Below are positions 44,516-56,200 of a DNA stretch of 64,000 nt, one piece after another. Both the position numbers and the translations under genes were made by a program. The stretch is taken from the NCBI GenBank assembly GCA_018902385.1, contig JABSSW010000019.1:124001-188000 (forward strand), written 5' to 3'. The DNA is from Physcia stellaris. Taxonomy: Eukaryota; Ascomycota; Lecanoromycetes; Caliciales; Physciaceae. The number at the start of each line of letters is the position of its first letter. Positions within the stretch are counted from its first letter, which is position 1. Below the pieces are notes generated by a model. That model was not told the DNA's origin. It saw nothing but the letters and a program-made list of their open reading frames with translations, and searched no databases.

Positions 44516-45454
44516 CTATCTGTCCATCAAAGTGTAGGTAATGGAGCAAGTATTATATCCATTAGGATCCCTCATTCGATCCTCCATCGTCTTTCGAGCA
44601 TGCTCCAGTTCTTTCTGAGAAGCCAAGCCAATGATTTGCAGTTGTTCAAGGGATTCCTCGAGGTATTTCGGATAGTTCGGACGTCTTCCTATCGAGTCCA
44701 AAACGCTATCCACCATCCTACAGCATCCGAGCGGGCAGTAGCATTCTTCCAGGTCTATTTGGAGGAATTTCAACTCCACATAGCGCTTAATGATAGAGGT
44801 CCTCGCAGCCCAGATAAGACATAATCCCTGCCTTTGCAGTTCATGAATGGACTGCATCCTCTCCACAAATGAAGACTCGTTTCGGCCAAGATAATCTAAA
44901 GGCGGAGAGGGGTCTCTTGGAGAGGAAATTCCTCGCCACCATCGTGGATCGGTTTTTAAGTCTCGTTGATCGAAGCTAAGACTAATGCTCTTGAAAGGCG
45001 GTATTTTTGCTGGGATATGACGAAAATTGTTACCGAACAAAGGCGGGTGCTGAACAAAGCCCACTGGTAAGACGAAGTGGTTGCCGAAGCCATAAAATAC
45101 AGCTTCGGCCTCGGACTGCACAGCTTTGCTGACCCCATTCAAGAGTCCTGATGCTATCGGTTCCCCGTATCTGTACTCCTCATAATCGCGATAGCGAGGA
45201 TATCTCCCAGAGCTTTGGCAGTCCTTTGACTTGAAGGGTATATAAGCACCACGAGAATCTCTGTCTAGCTTGAGGTCCGGTCCAACGTCATTGAGGTTCT
45301 TGGAGATGACAGATGGCACAAATATCTTTCCACGCACAAGTGCATGCCTATATATCATGTTCCGGACTTCTAGCGGGAGGCCCATGAAGTCGAATGATGG
45401 TATTGACGACATAGCCATTACCTTTCGTTGCTTGCTTGACTCGTTCTGAACCAT
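44516..45454 (-). CDS. F-box-like protein
   Basis: A single-exon frame of 312 aa from the first ATG at 45454 (45418 is also possible). Near the N-terminus DFMGLPLEVRNMIYRHAL fits the LPxEIRNxIY core that opens many fungal F-box-like proteins. The rest contains SKAVQSEAEAVFYGFGNHFVL, a strand often seen after this motif in the same group, and a later Cys cluster (ECYCPLGCC). Such proteins may act as substrate adaptors in SCF ubiquitin ligases, but the motif is loose and no repeats (LRR, WD) follow. Function is not shown. Confidence 0.65.
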   Translation of the reverse strand: MVQNESSKQRKVMAMSSIPSFDFMGLPLEVRNMIYRHALVRGKIFVPSVISKNLNDVGPDLKLDRDSRGAYIPFKSKDCQSSGRYPRYRDYEEYRYGEPIASGLLNGVSKAVQSEAEAVFYGFGNHFVLPVGFVQHPPLFGNNFRHIPAKIPPFKSISLSFDQRDLKTDPRWWRGISSPRDPSPPLDYLGRNESSFVERMQSIHELQRQGLCLIWAARTSIIKRYVELKFLQIDLEECYCPLGCCRMVDSVLDSIGRRPNYPKYLEESLEQLQIIGLASQKELEHARKTMEDRMRDPNGYNTCSITYTLMDR

Positions 45455-45985
45455 TGGATAGTGCGTAGGCAAGTTCGCAATTCGCAGTACCACCTTTTAG
45501 GGAAGATGTCTCGTGTCCTCTGCAGTGATACACACAGAGTCAGCTGCTTGCTTGTTAATCAACTTGCAAGCTCGTCAAGATAGGCTTGTGTTGCATGCAG
45601 AGTGCAGATGCACCACCTCAGCTCGTGCTCTAGCTTCCATCCCGGGACATCTTTAGCCGGGACGGCCTCCGGAAAATGACCATCCGAACCGGACAGCCTC
45701 GTGTCCTCTCCCGATGCTGGTTTTAGAACGGTATCTTACTAATCACTAGCCACATATTGTCAGAGAGAGAAGAACTCACAGTGACTATGACGAGCAAACA
45801 TGTCAGATTATGGGAGTTGCTTATCAATCGAGAAGCTGTGGCGTTAATTCCTGGATAGCGGCTTGGAAGATGGAGTACAAATCGAAGCCGATCCCTCAAG
45901 ATCCCCTCACAGCAAGCTCTCAGTTACTTAAAAACTCAAAGCCGAGATCTAACTATTCCTGTTTCTCCTAAGCCTCTATAAAGAC
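45455..45985. promoter_or_regulatory. Divergent promoter space
   Basis: This lies between the starts of the F-box-like gene and the NmrA-type gene. No motif stands out. Confidence 0.35.
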
Positions 45986-46897
45986 ATGGCCGCCACAAAG
46001 ACCCTCCTGATAACTGGAGCTACTGGCAAGCAAGGCCGGGCCCTTATCAACACCCTCCTCTCCTCGTCCACTTCCTCCTCGTTCAACATTATTGGCCTGA
46101 CCCGCGATACCTCGTCCTCATCTGCTCGTGCCTTGTCTAAGCGCTACCCATCCAATATTCGGCTGCTCAAGGGTGATCTTTCCAACTCACGCGCCATCTT
46201 CCAAGATGCGAAATCCCTGACCAAAGACCCTATCTGGGGCGTCTTCGGTCTCACAACCCCGATGGGCGGTAAAGAGCAAGAGCAAGGGATTGCGCTCGTC
46301 GATGCCGCACTCGAGGCTGGAGTGGAGAAGTTTGTCTTCACAAGCGTGGAGCGCGGCGGTGATCAGCCAACCGTAGTGCCGCACTTTATCACCAAGCACA
46401 ACATTGAGGAGCACTTGAAGAAGCAAGCCCAAGAGCAGGGTGGGAAAATGGATTGGACGATCTTGAGGCCTGCGTTCTTCATGGATAATGTGGTTCCTGG
46501 CGCCGTCGGGAAAATAATAACCACTGCTTGGAAGGTGTCCATGGAGAAGAGCCAGAAATCACTTCAGCTGATCTCTGTCGCGGACATTGGCTTTGTTGCT
46601 GCTCAGGCCTTTCTGAAGCCTGAGGAGTTCAAGAATGAGACTATCAGTCTGGCCGGTGACGAGCTGACCTACGAAGAAGCTGATGAGATCTTCAAGAGCA
46701 AGATTGGTTATTCGATGCCTACGACCTACGGCGCCTTGGTCTCTGGTGCGCTCATGATTATGAAAGATATCCGACTGATGTTCAAGTTCTTTGTGGAGCA
46801 AGGCTTTGGTACCGATGTTCCGGCTCTAAAGAAGCGATTTCCCGAGATGACAGGGTTTGGAGAGTGGATTGACAAAAGCCCTTGGGTGAAAAAATAA
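45986..46897 (+). CDS. NmrA-like NAD(P)-binding protein (atypical short-chain dehydrogenase)
   Basis: A single-exon frame of 303 aa. The start LLITGATGKQGRALINTLL is the glycine-rich dinucleotide-binding loop (GxxGxxG) of a Rossmann fold. GDLSNSRAIF and KFVFTSVERGG are the following strands of the NmrA group, and DWTILRPAFFMDN is the typical late-strand motif. The Tyr-x3-Lys catalytic pair of classical SDR enzymes is not placed as usual, so a redox-sensing or regulatory role is as likely as catalysis. Family members sense the NAD(P)/NAD(P)H ratio, and some act in nitrogen repression. It ends PWVKK with no targeting signal, so it is probably cytosolic. Confidence 0.9.
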   Translation: MAATKTLLITGATGKQGRALINTLLSSSTSSSFNIIGLTRDTSSSSARALSKRYPSNIRLLKGDLSNSRAIFQDAKSLTKDPIWGVFGLTTPMGGKEQEQGIALVDAALEAGVEKFVFTSVERGGDQPTVVPHFITKHNIEEHLKKQAQEQGGKMDWTILRPAFFMDNVVPGAVGKIITTAWKVSMEKSQKSLQLISVADIGFVAAQAFLKPEEFKNETISLAGDELTYEEADEIFKSKIGYSMPTTYGALVSGALMIMKDIRLMFKFFVEQGFGTDVPALKKRFPEMTGFGEWIDKSPWVKK

Positions 46898-47053
46898 CAC
46901 GGTCAATCTAGTGGAATTGTCATAGAATTCTTATGGAGTCAAGCACCGCATCTGCAGCGGATAGAACGTTCTCCCTTCTTGAAGAGCGCTTCTCGGATAT
47001 GTTACATTGCTTATTGTTCATATATACTAGCGATAAATTGACAGCAAATATAC

Positions 47054-47948
47054 TCAAGGCCACAGCTCCTCAGTTTCCCACTTTCCCTGCTCTCCATCGA
47101 CCACAAAGGTATATCTCCATCGTCGTGCCTTGGCTGGATCGCTAATATCGCACTGTTCGACTTCATCCGGCTTGATTACCACCACTCGGAAATTTGATCG
47201 AGCGATCTTATCATCCAGATCCTGAACTTTCTGACCGAGCTGGTGCTCCGAGTCCGGCTCCTGTCCGTGTGTCGGTGTGCCCGGTGGGGGATTCTTCCAA
47301 GATCCTGTTCCCAAAGTCAGCACCAACCAAATCAATTACAGCTCCTCACTCAGAAAACTTACCTCTCATCCCTGGGCTACAGTTCCCAAAATGCGCCGTC
47401 AGCTCCTTCCCCCAACTCCAATCCCCGCCCTCATGCTTCTCCGGATCCACGATTTTCATTCTCCTCCCCACCTCGCTCTTCAGTGTCCTCACCCCACTCG
47501 TCTCACCCTCCACATCCGGCCCCACAATCCATCCACTCCCTTTGAATCTCCACTGCGTCCCTGTATCCTTGATCCAAAACACCGCCTCGCACGGACCACC
47601 TCCCCCACAACCCTGCGTCTGCTCCTTTTTATCCGCATGGCCTGCGCTACTCGAGAACAGCTCCCCGACCTTCTCCATCCTTACATCGGTGGTGAAAGTC
47701 GGCATGTCACTTTCATAGACACGAGGGTTTTGCGGCGCGGTGTTGTGTTTGTTCTCTGGTAGCTCGGCCCACATGCCGCGGTAGATGCAGAAGCGGGCAC
47801 GAGGGAGGTAGGGCGTTGGAGAATTGGAGGGGGCGGGGTGGAGCGATGTGAAGACGAATCCGGGGGAGTCCATCTTCGATAGGTGCTCGTGGAAGATGGA
47901 TTTCCATGGTGTTGGGGGGACGGTGAGGTGGGCTGTGGTGGTGGACAT
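47054..47948 (-). CDS. Pyridoxamine 5'-phosphate oxidase-like FMN-binding protein, Alr4036 type
   Basis: Exons 47948-47363 and 47304-47054 splice in frame to 278 aa; the donor is GTAAGT and the acceptor CAG. It opens with PWKSIFHEHLSKMDSPGFVF and RFCIYRGMWAELPENKHN, the start of the Alr4036 split-barrel fold. FTTDVRMEKVGELF and EAVFWIKDTGTQWRFKGSGW follow. The second exon has SWKNPPPGTP, then a C-terminal block with NFRVVVIKPDEVEQCDIS and RRWRYTF that is typical of the family. Members bind FMN; the true substrate is not known and most are not the vitamin B6 oxidase itself. Probably cytosolic. Confidence 0.85.
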
Positions 47949-48401
47949 GGTGGAGAGGAGGGCACTTAGGCGGGGGAGGAGAGGATTGCGGAGGGAAGCT
48001 ATGGTTGGCTGTGTGTAGATGCTCGCCTATACAGTCGCGGATTGCAGGTACGAGTAGTGTAGATCTACGAGGTAGTCTGCGGATAGGTAATGGAATAATT
48101 GGAACATTTGAAGACTTGGTCATGACGTTGTACATGGACTCCAAAGATATATTACGACGCTATATGAATAGATTACAGTATCACTGGTCATTAGTTGACA
48201 CAAAACGCCAAATCCGTACAGCTTCAGCTTGATATTGGACTACAAATTGAAAATTTTTCAGGTTTGCAAGATGACTCAAAACTTGGTCCGTGGCAGCTTC
48301 CAGTCAACTCCCGTATCCTCCCTGCAACGAAGGGAGATACTCTCCATCCAGATTGAACGCTCACTTTACATCTTAGACCACAATCTCCAGGCTAGTTTCC
48401 A
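47949..48401. other. Intergenic
   Basis: This is the promoter space between two divergent genes. No feature was found. Confidence 0.35.
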
Positions 48402-50153
48402 ATGGAAAGTGCATCACTATCCCTGATTCCAATCTTGCAATCGGTAAACGCTCCATGCAGCTTGAACCATGCTGCGGCGATGTTTGAGCGCGGCAATGGA
48501 ACAAATTTCTCACAAGGGACTTTTTCCAGCTCTACCTGGGATTGCCAGGATATCGATTGGGTCTTTAACTCTACATCGGATTGCAAGGATATCGATTGGG
48601 TCTTTAACTCTCCCGAAAATTTCCTGTACTGTCTTTCACTACCTTCATTGTTATTAGAGAATCAGGAAGGACTCATCTCGCCAGATGATCAAGGGTTACT
48701 CGCAGGCGAGCTAGATATCGTCGAAAAAAATGACCTCGGTGCAGTTATTGTGACAAACATCACGGGTTGTTTCAAGGGATACATCCGAACTTGTCAGAAT
48801 GAACCCCTCTGCAGTGAAGCCTATGGTAAGCTCAAGATTGACGATCACTGTCAAAATTTCCTTTCCTCCACAGACAGCTTTCCTATTTCAAGCAACGGGT
48901 CTCATGGAACCGAGGACTGCATTGATGCTCTCTGCAAATCGATTACTGCAACGGCAAGCACCGACATCATAGGGATAGGAGTAAGATTTCTAAGTATCGC
49001 CTTCTTTTAATTCGCTAAGATGTGACCAGGTCTTTATATCCTATTTCCTCCAAGCGGGATGTGCTCTTAGTGCCTTCGCTGTACCGATTCTTTGGGACTT
49101 TGGGCTCTACTACGTGGTACTGTTCGCATTTCGGTACAAAGATGGCTACATCAAAGCAAGGGAGCGCGCCTTCCGCATCCATCAGAGACAAACCAAGCAT
49201 CGAGACCGCCTTATCCCTCCCCTGGTCGAGTTTCACAAGACCCAATGCTTCTTCATGTTCGCTGTTCAGGTATCGGCGATCGCGTCACTGAATGCTAGAC
49301 TGTTTGGTGCTACCAGTCTGCAACAGCTCCGGAACAACTATTGCGTTGTTACTGTACTCGCTTTTGGGGGCTTCGTTCCAATTACTTTTGTTTTACTCGA
49401 GTTGCGCCGGTTACACCAGAACTCATGGTACATGCTTGTCATTTCAGCTCTTACCGTCGCTATGTCCGCTGCTACTTTTCACACGGCTTCCAAATCCAAG
49501 TTGGCGGCAATGGACTTATCACCACTGCAAGGAACGAGCTATATGGGATGCGGACTTGCCAATCCAGTAGGCTTTTGCCTAAATCACGGATGCAGTCAAT
49601 ATGCATCAGATAATGGCCTAGGACAAAGGTGCGCTTTTATGCTATCTCTGGGAGTCATACTTGTGCTCTTCATGGAGCATTGCCAGGTTCACAAGTGGCC
49701 AAGAATTTCCAGGATCAGCATGGCGTGCCTATCGCGTTTTAGTACTTCCGGAAGAGAAATGTTTTTCAGCTGTCTCAGCTTCATCGTCATAACATTCCAT
49801 TTCTTAATTTTCGGGCGGTATCTAAAGGATCTCACTGTCTTTGCAAGATATTCTATAGGTAACTCATCGCACCCGCACTATGGCGCAGTCGAAATCTTCA
49901 ACAGTCTGGAATGGAGTTTCGGACAGATCATGGCTCTCGTGGTTTGGATGCCTCCAATAGCCGAATACATTGTTATGGAGCTTGGTAAGTTCAATCCAGG
50001 AGATACAGATCATATTGAAGACTAATGAACCTATTAGAGGGCCTAGCTGAAGGCTCGGCATATCGGATTCCCAGAGACTGGACTTTGACTCCCAGAAAAT
50101 CAGAGCAGACAAAGTTTGAGGGAACAAATCTTGCACTGACATCAAGACACTGA
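48402..50153 (+). CDS. Polytopic membrane protein of unknown function (fungal family)
   Basis: Exons 48402-48980, 49030-49984 and 50038-50153 splice in frame to 549 aa. The first 190 residues are Cys- and N-x-S/T-containing and probably extracellular (NITGCFKGYIRTCQ). They include a perfect-looking duplication, DCQDIDWVFNS then DCKDIDWVFNS. At least six hydrophobic segments follow, for example YFLQAGCALSAFAVPILWDF, TVLAFGGFVPITFVLLEL and FFSCLSFIVITFHFLIFG. The end WSFGQIMALVVWMPPIAEYI then LAEGSAYRIPRDW resembles a widespread, unnamed ascomycete membrane family whose last helix sits before a short cytosolic tail. The stop codon lies two bases before a MITE. Function unknown. Confidence 0.75.
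48538..48612 (+). repeat. In-frame 36-bp tandem duplication
   Basis: Two adjacent 36-bp units encode D-C-Q/K-D-I-D-W-V-F-N-S. They differ at very few bases, so the duplication is recent. It lies in the ectodomain of the polytopic membrane protein. Confidence 0.8.
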
Positions 50154-50155
50154 TT

Positions 50156-50387
50156 TATCCCATGGTGTGATGTGGTATAATCTTGCTCTCCATGCATCGA
50201 CATTAATATACTGATTGTGATAAGACGCGGACCCGTCCTAAAGACAAAACATATGATCATGAAATGAATGACTTATAAATAATATGAAGAAAGAATCATC
50301 TTCTGATTTCGTCCAAAATCGGGTAATCGCAGGTTTCTCGTGATATATATTCAAAGACCGCATCACTTAGCACCAGGCCATGGGGTA
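50156..50387. mobile_element. MITE family A copy directly after a stop codon (232 bp)
   Basis: It runs from TATCCCATGGTGTGATGTGG to CACCAGGCCATGGGGTA. The ends are inverted repeats and the core is in the same orientation as the 36 kb copy (TCGGGTAATCGCAGG). It starts two bases past the TGA of the membrane-protein gene, so it must form the gene's 3' untranslated region. Confidence 0.8.
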
Positions 50388-50401
50388 ATTTCTTTAAAGG
50401 T

Positions 50402-51295
50402 TTAAGTCGCTCTACGTTCCTTTCCGCTAATCAGATACGAGGTCGCCCTGTACTCCAGCATTGGATCATCGGATGGCTCGAGGCCCTCTAGTCTTGGGAT
50501 TGGATCGTAAATGATCTGCCTCTGCTGCTTCTCGTCATCCTCCATCAACTTATCTAACTTTACAACTCCCAGCTGCACTACTTTACGGCTATCAGGCCAC
50601 CGTACTGTGCCGTCATTCGTCCTGTCATCAGCTTCGGCGAACTGTGCGCACACTCCGAGACTGGTTGGTCCTTCACCAAGGCGCACTCTGAGTTCGTCAT
50701 ACAGAAAGCTAGCACTCGCTTGCGTGTTCCTCGCCAGTAATGGGAAAGATACAGTAGCGGAAAACTGTCGCTTTACCCTCGCTACTTACAAGCCTGAAGG
50801 CGTTAACTCCAAAATAGGCCTCTTTGGCGAAGCTAGTAGGGGCAGGCTTAGGAGCCTGCACATAGGTAAGAACTGCAGGATGATTTCCCAGGAACTTTTC
50901 AACCTGAGAAGGTGACTATATGCCTGGCGGACTCGCAGCGATCGCCTTCAAGAATTCTAAGAGTTCGACGCCTGTCGCGGCAGGGAAGAGGGGAGTCGAA
51001 TGAGCGATGATGTCGGTGTGTACGTGCTCGGCCAGATTAAGGCGGATGGCAAGACCCCGGGGATTGGCGCTAGGATCAGTGTCTGGTATCTGAGGGATTC
51101 CGCCTGAGCTGGAGAATCGCGCCGTGACTGGAGTTGAAGATTGGTTGAAGTGCTCAGCGCGTAAGAGAGAGGCGGCCTCGCCGCTGGGAAGGAAAGTGCC
51201 TGTAAGTATGGTACCTCGGGCATGGGCTGTGGATCACCGTTAGTTTGCATTGATGTCTGTGCTCGCCTTAAGTCGCTGAACAGTAACTCTGACAT
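50402..51295 (-). pseudogene. Catalase-family (catalase-related haem protein) pseudogene
   Basis: Read on the minus strand, pieces of a catalase-like fold appear in order: LTGTFLPSGEAASLLRAEHF, STPVTARFSSSGGIPQIPDT, NPRGLAIRLNLAEH, HSTPLFPAATGVELLEFLKA, KPAPTSFAKEAYFGVNAF, RVRLGEGPTSLGVCAQFAEA and the C-terminal IIYDPIPRLEGLEPSDDPML with LEYRATSYLIS. This is the short catalase-related group rather than a large-subunit catalase. Three disabling changes are visible: a frame change near 51210 between PQPMPEV and LTGTF, an in-frame TAG at 50916-50918, and a second frame change near 50735. No intron explains them. It is the last recognisable gene before the AT-rich block. Confidence 0.75.
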
Positions 51296-52400
51296 GGTGA
51301 TAGGCTATTGCTCTTGGATGAATTAAGGAGTAGAGCTTTGAGCGCTTGCTCAAGACCGCGCCTTGGTCGTGGAGGAGACTATGGTCGACATATCTGCTCG
51401 AAAGCCGGGTTGCTTCCCAAAGGTAGAATATAGCGCCTTCATCAGGTCCTTACTGACTTTCAGAAGCTCGGATCGCAGGGAAGAGGCATGGCGATACTAC
51501 AAAGGCTTCGATAGCACTTCTGCTACGAGTAGAATTGTATCACTCAACCAACGAGTGAATTGTATCTGTGGGCAAGCTTCGAGAATACATCGATCCGATT
51601 ATACCACTTAAGGTCTCCCTTGCCCTGCATGTTGCAGCTTCGAACTCAGTCAATAGCAGTATAGCTGACTAGTACTCTAGGAATTACAGAGCAGCTTAGG
51701 TAACGGGATTACTCATCGGTCTGCGTTTGCATGTGATTGAGAACGCTCACTTACAACACGACTAGCAATACCGGAGTCGATATCGGGAAACCAGCTTTAG
51801 CAGCACCCAAGGGTTTGATGGCCAACATTTCGACCGACATAGAATACCCAGCTTCCTGAAGCTCGCGGATGGAGACCAACCCTCGCTGGAGTTGCTCTCT
51901 CCCTTGCACTGGTATCATGGCACAATTTTTTTAGTTAAGGGCCCAGGTGAGCCAAGGCCAAGGCTGGCCCCGAGACGTGAACCCGGAACACTAGACCGTG
52001 CTGCGTGAAGTCCCCGGGCACTAACCTCTACGATAGTAGACGGCCTCCGAGTGCCAAAAAGGTGTGCCATCCTCCACGAGTGCATGGGATAAAGCGCAGA
52101 CGATTGGGGGCACATTTACGTCTCAGAATGCACCGACCGCCTCTACAATTAATGGTACTATGCCAGCAGGTGCCAGCATTGAGGGCAAGTGAGGCTCTTG
52201 TCCAAGGCAAGCACACTTGCGAGCAGCTGCCAAGCTGTCACGTGATGTAGTCCCAATTGCTTTTTCCCGTTTTCGACCCCAAGAACCCATCTTGAGGTAG
52301 CTCAACATTCTTCAGATCCTTCGTTTCCGAGTCGTGGCTGAGCTTCCCCATCGCTCGGACTGCGAGTAGATCTGATGTCATTGCAGTGACGCAGTCTCGA
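51296..52400. other. Gene-free edge of the normal-composition region
   Basis: I see only short frames with no domain. The base composition is still mixed here. It changes within a few tens of bases near 52400. Confidence 0.45.
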
Positions 52401-53077
52401 GTCAAAATTTATTTTTAACTTGCAAAACTCAGCTGTTTGTGTGATTGATGAACGAATATTACTAAAACATTTTTAAAGCAAAATTAGTCAAATATCAAAA
52501 TGTGTTAACGTAATCAAAATTCTCACAATCAATAATTTCTCAATTTTTTTTTCGAAAAATTTTTTGTTCAATTCATTTTTTCGTTTTAGTCGTCGTCATC
52601 ATGATGATACATTTCGTTCATCATTAGTTTATCAAAACTAATTGTTTTCAAATTCATCACTAAAAAATAATTAATATTTTTTTAATTTTTCGTCAAAATG
52701 TCGTGTAAAATCGACGATTGTCAATGTCATCGATGATTCGCAATAAAAATCAACGTATTTTTCAACGTAATTACAATTTGAAATTATTTCAATTTTTTTT
52801 TAACATTATGATAAATACAAAAAATCGAATATTTTTGTCAATATTGTATCGATGATTTCGACAAAAAAATAAAAATCTAATTGATTTCATTCAAACATTT
52901 GAATTTTAATTAAATTATTTTTAAAATAAATTTTATCAATATGTTTTTGAATTCAAAAAACATGTCAAACGTCATTTTCATGTAATTGAAAATTTTTCAA
53001 TTGTGAATTGAATTGAAAATTGATTGATACAAAATATTTCGACGAAAATCAATGAAAACACGCTCGAAAAAGTCGAT

Positions 53078-53210
53078 TGTTATGATTATTTGCTTGCAAA
53101 AACTAATTGATCAAAATTAATCGACTTGACGTCGATCATAAAAACAAATTTTCTGTCTGTACTCATTGAAGCATTTTACAACTTCATAGCAATAAATATT
53201 ATTTTTAACA
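53078..53210 (+). repeat. 5' LTR (133 bp)
   Basis: It starts TG and ends CA. It aligns without gaps to the 3' LTR. Confidence 0.9.
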
Positions 53211-56200
53211 ATGATAACATCATCAGATTTTGCTTGCGTCATTCGACAATTAACAAATCAATCATCGTTTTTTTGACAAACGCAATCATCATTATTGTTC
53301 AAGTTGTTAACAACTCGTTGTTCGAAATTTTTGTGAATCGAACAATTTTACAGTCGAAATTTCAGCATTTCGTCAATTTTAGTATTGATCATCAGAAATC
53401 GACAGCATCGATTTTATTACGATTTTTTAATTACGAAACAGTAAACAGTTTACAGCAAACAAACAAACAAAAATTGAAATATCATATTTTTTCAATTCGT
53501 TAGTCGATCACATTCGAATCGAATTTGACGTTTTTGTCGTGTCAATAATCAACTTTTATCTCATTTGAACAGTCAAATGAATACTGTTCACGTCATCATT
53601 TTTGAATCAATTGAAGTTCGATTTTTCTCGTTTTTGTTTTTCATTTGAATCATTCATTTCATCAATATTTATCATAAACTTGTCAATTCATGACAACGTA
53701 ATCAAATCAAATTGACTTCAATCAATACAGCTGATTTAATGAGTCGAAATACAATATTGATCGTTTGAGCAATCAACGATTTTCGTCAAACAAATCATCG
53801 CTTTACTCGAAATCTGTCAAAAGAATTGTTTCGAATCGTAATAACAATAATTGTTTCAATTTTTCGATCAGCTAAATTTTTGTTTATTCGTGAAACTATT
53901 TCATCAACAAAGTCGATAACATACTTTTTGATTGAACAATAGACGCTGATGTCTTTCGACGAAACGCTAAACAATTTTACGAAAACATCGTCTGAATATC
54001 GACAATTTCAAATTTTTTTTAGTTTCGTCAATTTCAAATCATCAATCGATCAATCATCAGTTGATAATTTCAATAACAATTCGTTTTTCATTGATGTTAT
54101 TTCGAAAAAACAGATAGATTTAAGTTTCGCTGTTTCTCGAGTCAATCGATTTCGAAACGTCAACGATTCATCTGTTGTTGAAATTTCAATAGTTCGATTA
54201 TTTATTGATTCTGATTTTGTGTTCACTTTCAATGTATCATCACTAACAGATTCGAAAAAGTGATCAGTCGTAACACTAGAATTACGACAAATATTTCAGT
54301 TGAAAAAATCATTTACAATCAGTTAATTGAATCAAACACATCAATTGCAATCGACATTTTTTTTCAAAAGCAATTACAGCAAATGATCGATAAAACACTG
54401 AATAACTATGTTCAACGTCATTTTTCTCAGTCAGAATTTGCAAAATCATCTGATTTTTCAAAATCGTCAAAACAGCAAAATCAGAACGACGAAAACATCG
54501 CTGACAATATTAAATGAAATTCGACTGATCTAGATTTTTTTGATTTTTTTTATGATGACAAATTTTTGACTAACGAAACTAATTTCATTGTCAACATTGA
54601 CAAAAACATTTACTTTCGCGACGTACATTTGTTCATTGTACGAACTAAAGAAATGACGTTTACAAAAAATGAACAGCTAATTAAAAACAATCTATGATTT
54701 AGTCTAAAAAATACAGTTTTGAAATGATGAACAAATGAATTATCTGACGCTGAACGTCGACTAACTAAAATGATCATGACGAATCAAAAAGAATTGTCAG
54801 AATGAATCAGTTTGCTGTTCGATAAATTCAAACAATCTATCAATGTAATTATGAACAATTTGATACAACAACGATACACATTTCGCGATGCAATCGCACA
54901 TCGTGAATCACGCGAATATGTTCAAAAAATCATTCGATTAATTAAAAATGTTGACATGATTAACGTGTTAAATCAATTGAATTTGATTTACAATGAAATT
55001 AATGTTGACGTCAAAATCGATATTTTTCGTCGATTTAAAAATAACATTATTATTAACGAAATGCTTAATGATATGAATGAATTCAAACATAATTGATAAA
55101 TTAAAATTGTTAAATTTCGCAACAATATTATTAATCAAAATAATCGACAAATGTTTAAACAAAATGCTCGTCAACAACAATTTGATCAATATAATAACAA
55201 AACGTTATCGTCGAATTTTCAACGACGATTTTATTTTGTCAATCAATCGTACAAATCAAATGTTTATCAAAATCATCAATATATCAACTACTTTCGCAAT
55301 TATGATTTTCAAAATTATAATTATCAAAATCAAAACAATTAAAACAATCAAAACAATCAAAAATATCGATCAAATCAAAATCAATTTTCAAACGTCGTTT
55401 TGTTTACGTCGTCAATTCGTTTGCAAATTACAATCGATTCGATTATTATTTCAACGTCAAACGCGTCAAGTTTTGACAATCAAAATCAAAATCAACGACG
55501 TTTTTTTCAGTTTAAATTTAATCAATCTTATAAATCAGACGAAAATCGATATGACAAAATTCAACGAATGTATCAAGTTAACGTGAAAAATGAAATGTCA
55601 AATATATCGTCAAAGCAGATTGACGAGCAAAATATTGACAAAAATGAAAATCAAAACACATATCATGATCAGCATGAGAAAAACAATAATTGACAAAACA
55701 ACGATACGCAATATGAATCGTGATACGATGATTACGACATTAATTTTGTAATTTGCGACTTCGATACGATCAAAATTCACAAATGTCAATTATGCAACGT
55801 TAGCTATTTTTCAAAAAACAAACTATTCAAACATTTTCGCATCAGTTGTTGACAACAATCAGTCAATTATGTATTTGTAATTAGCGAATTTATTGCTAGT
55901 CAATCAACAAATAGACAACTGATTGAATTTTCTGCTTCAGTCATAACTGATGATGAACAGAAATTTCGCGAATGTCATTATGCAATGATCAAAATCAAAT
56001 TTTCGATCGATTTCGAGATGTTCATTGATGTTTGTTTAAATATCGATTGTTTCATAACGATAGCGAATAGAAAAATATTGCAACAGTATTTTTCAAATAA
56101 CATTATTAAACAATTATCGTCATCGATATCAGTGCGAAACATTGAGAATATAATGCATCACATTTTCGATTATGTTTTGTTCACGTTGTATTTTGATGAT

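Noticed and set aside
47194-47762. Long plus-strand open frames over the Alr4036-type gene.
   Set aside because: They are Pro/Ser/His-rich shadows of the minus-strand coding sequence, which has a clear domain and splice sites.
53126-53503. An open frame overlapping the 5' LTR.
   Set aside because: It is an accident of AT-rich DNA; it begins in the LTR and has no domain.
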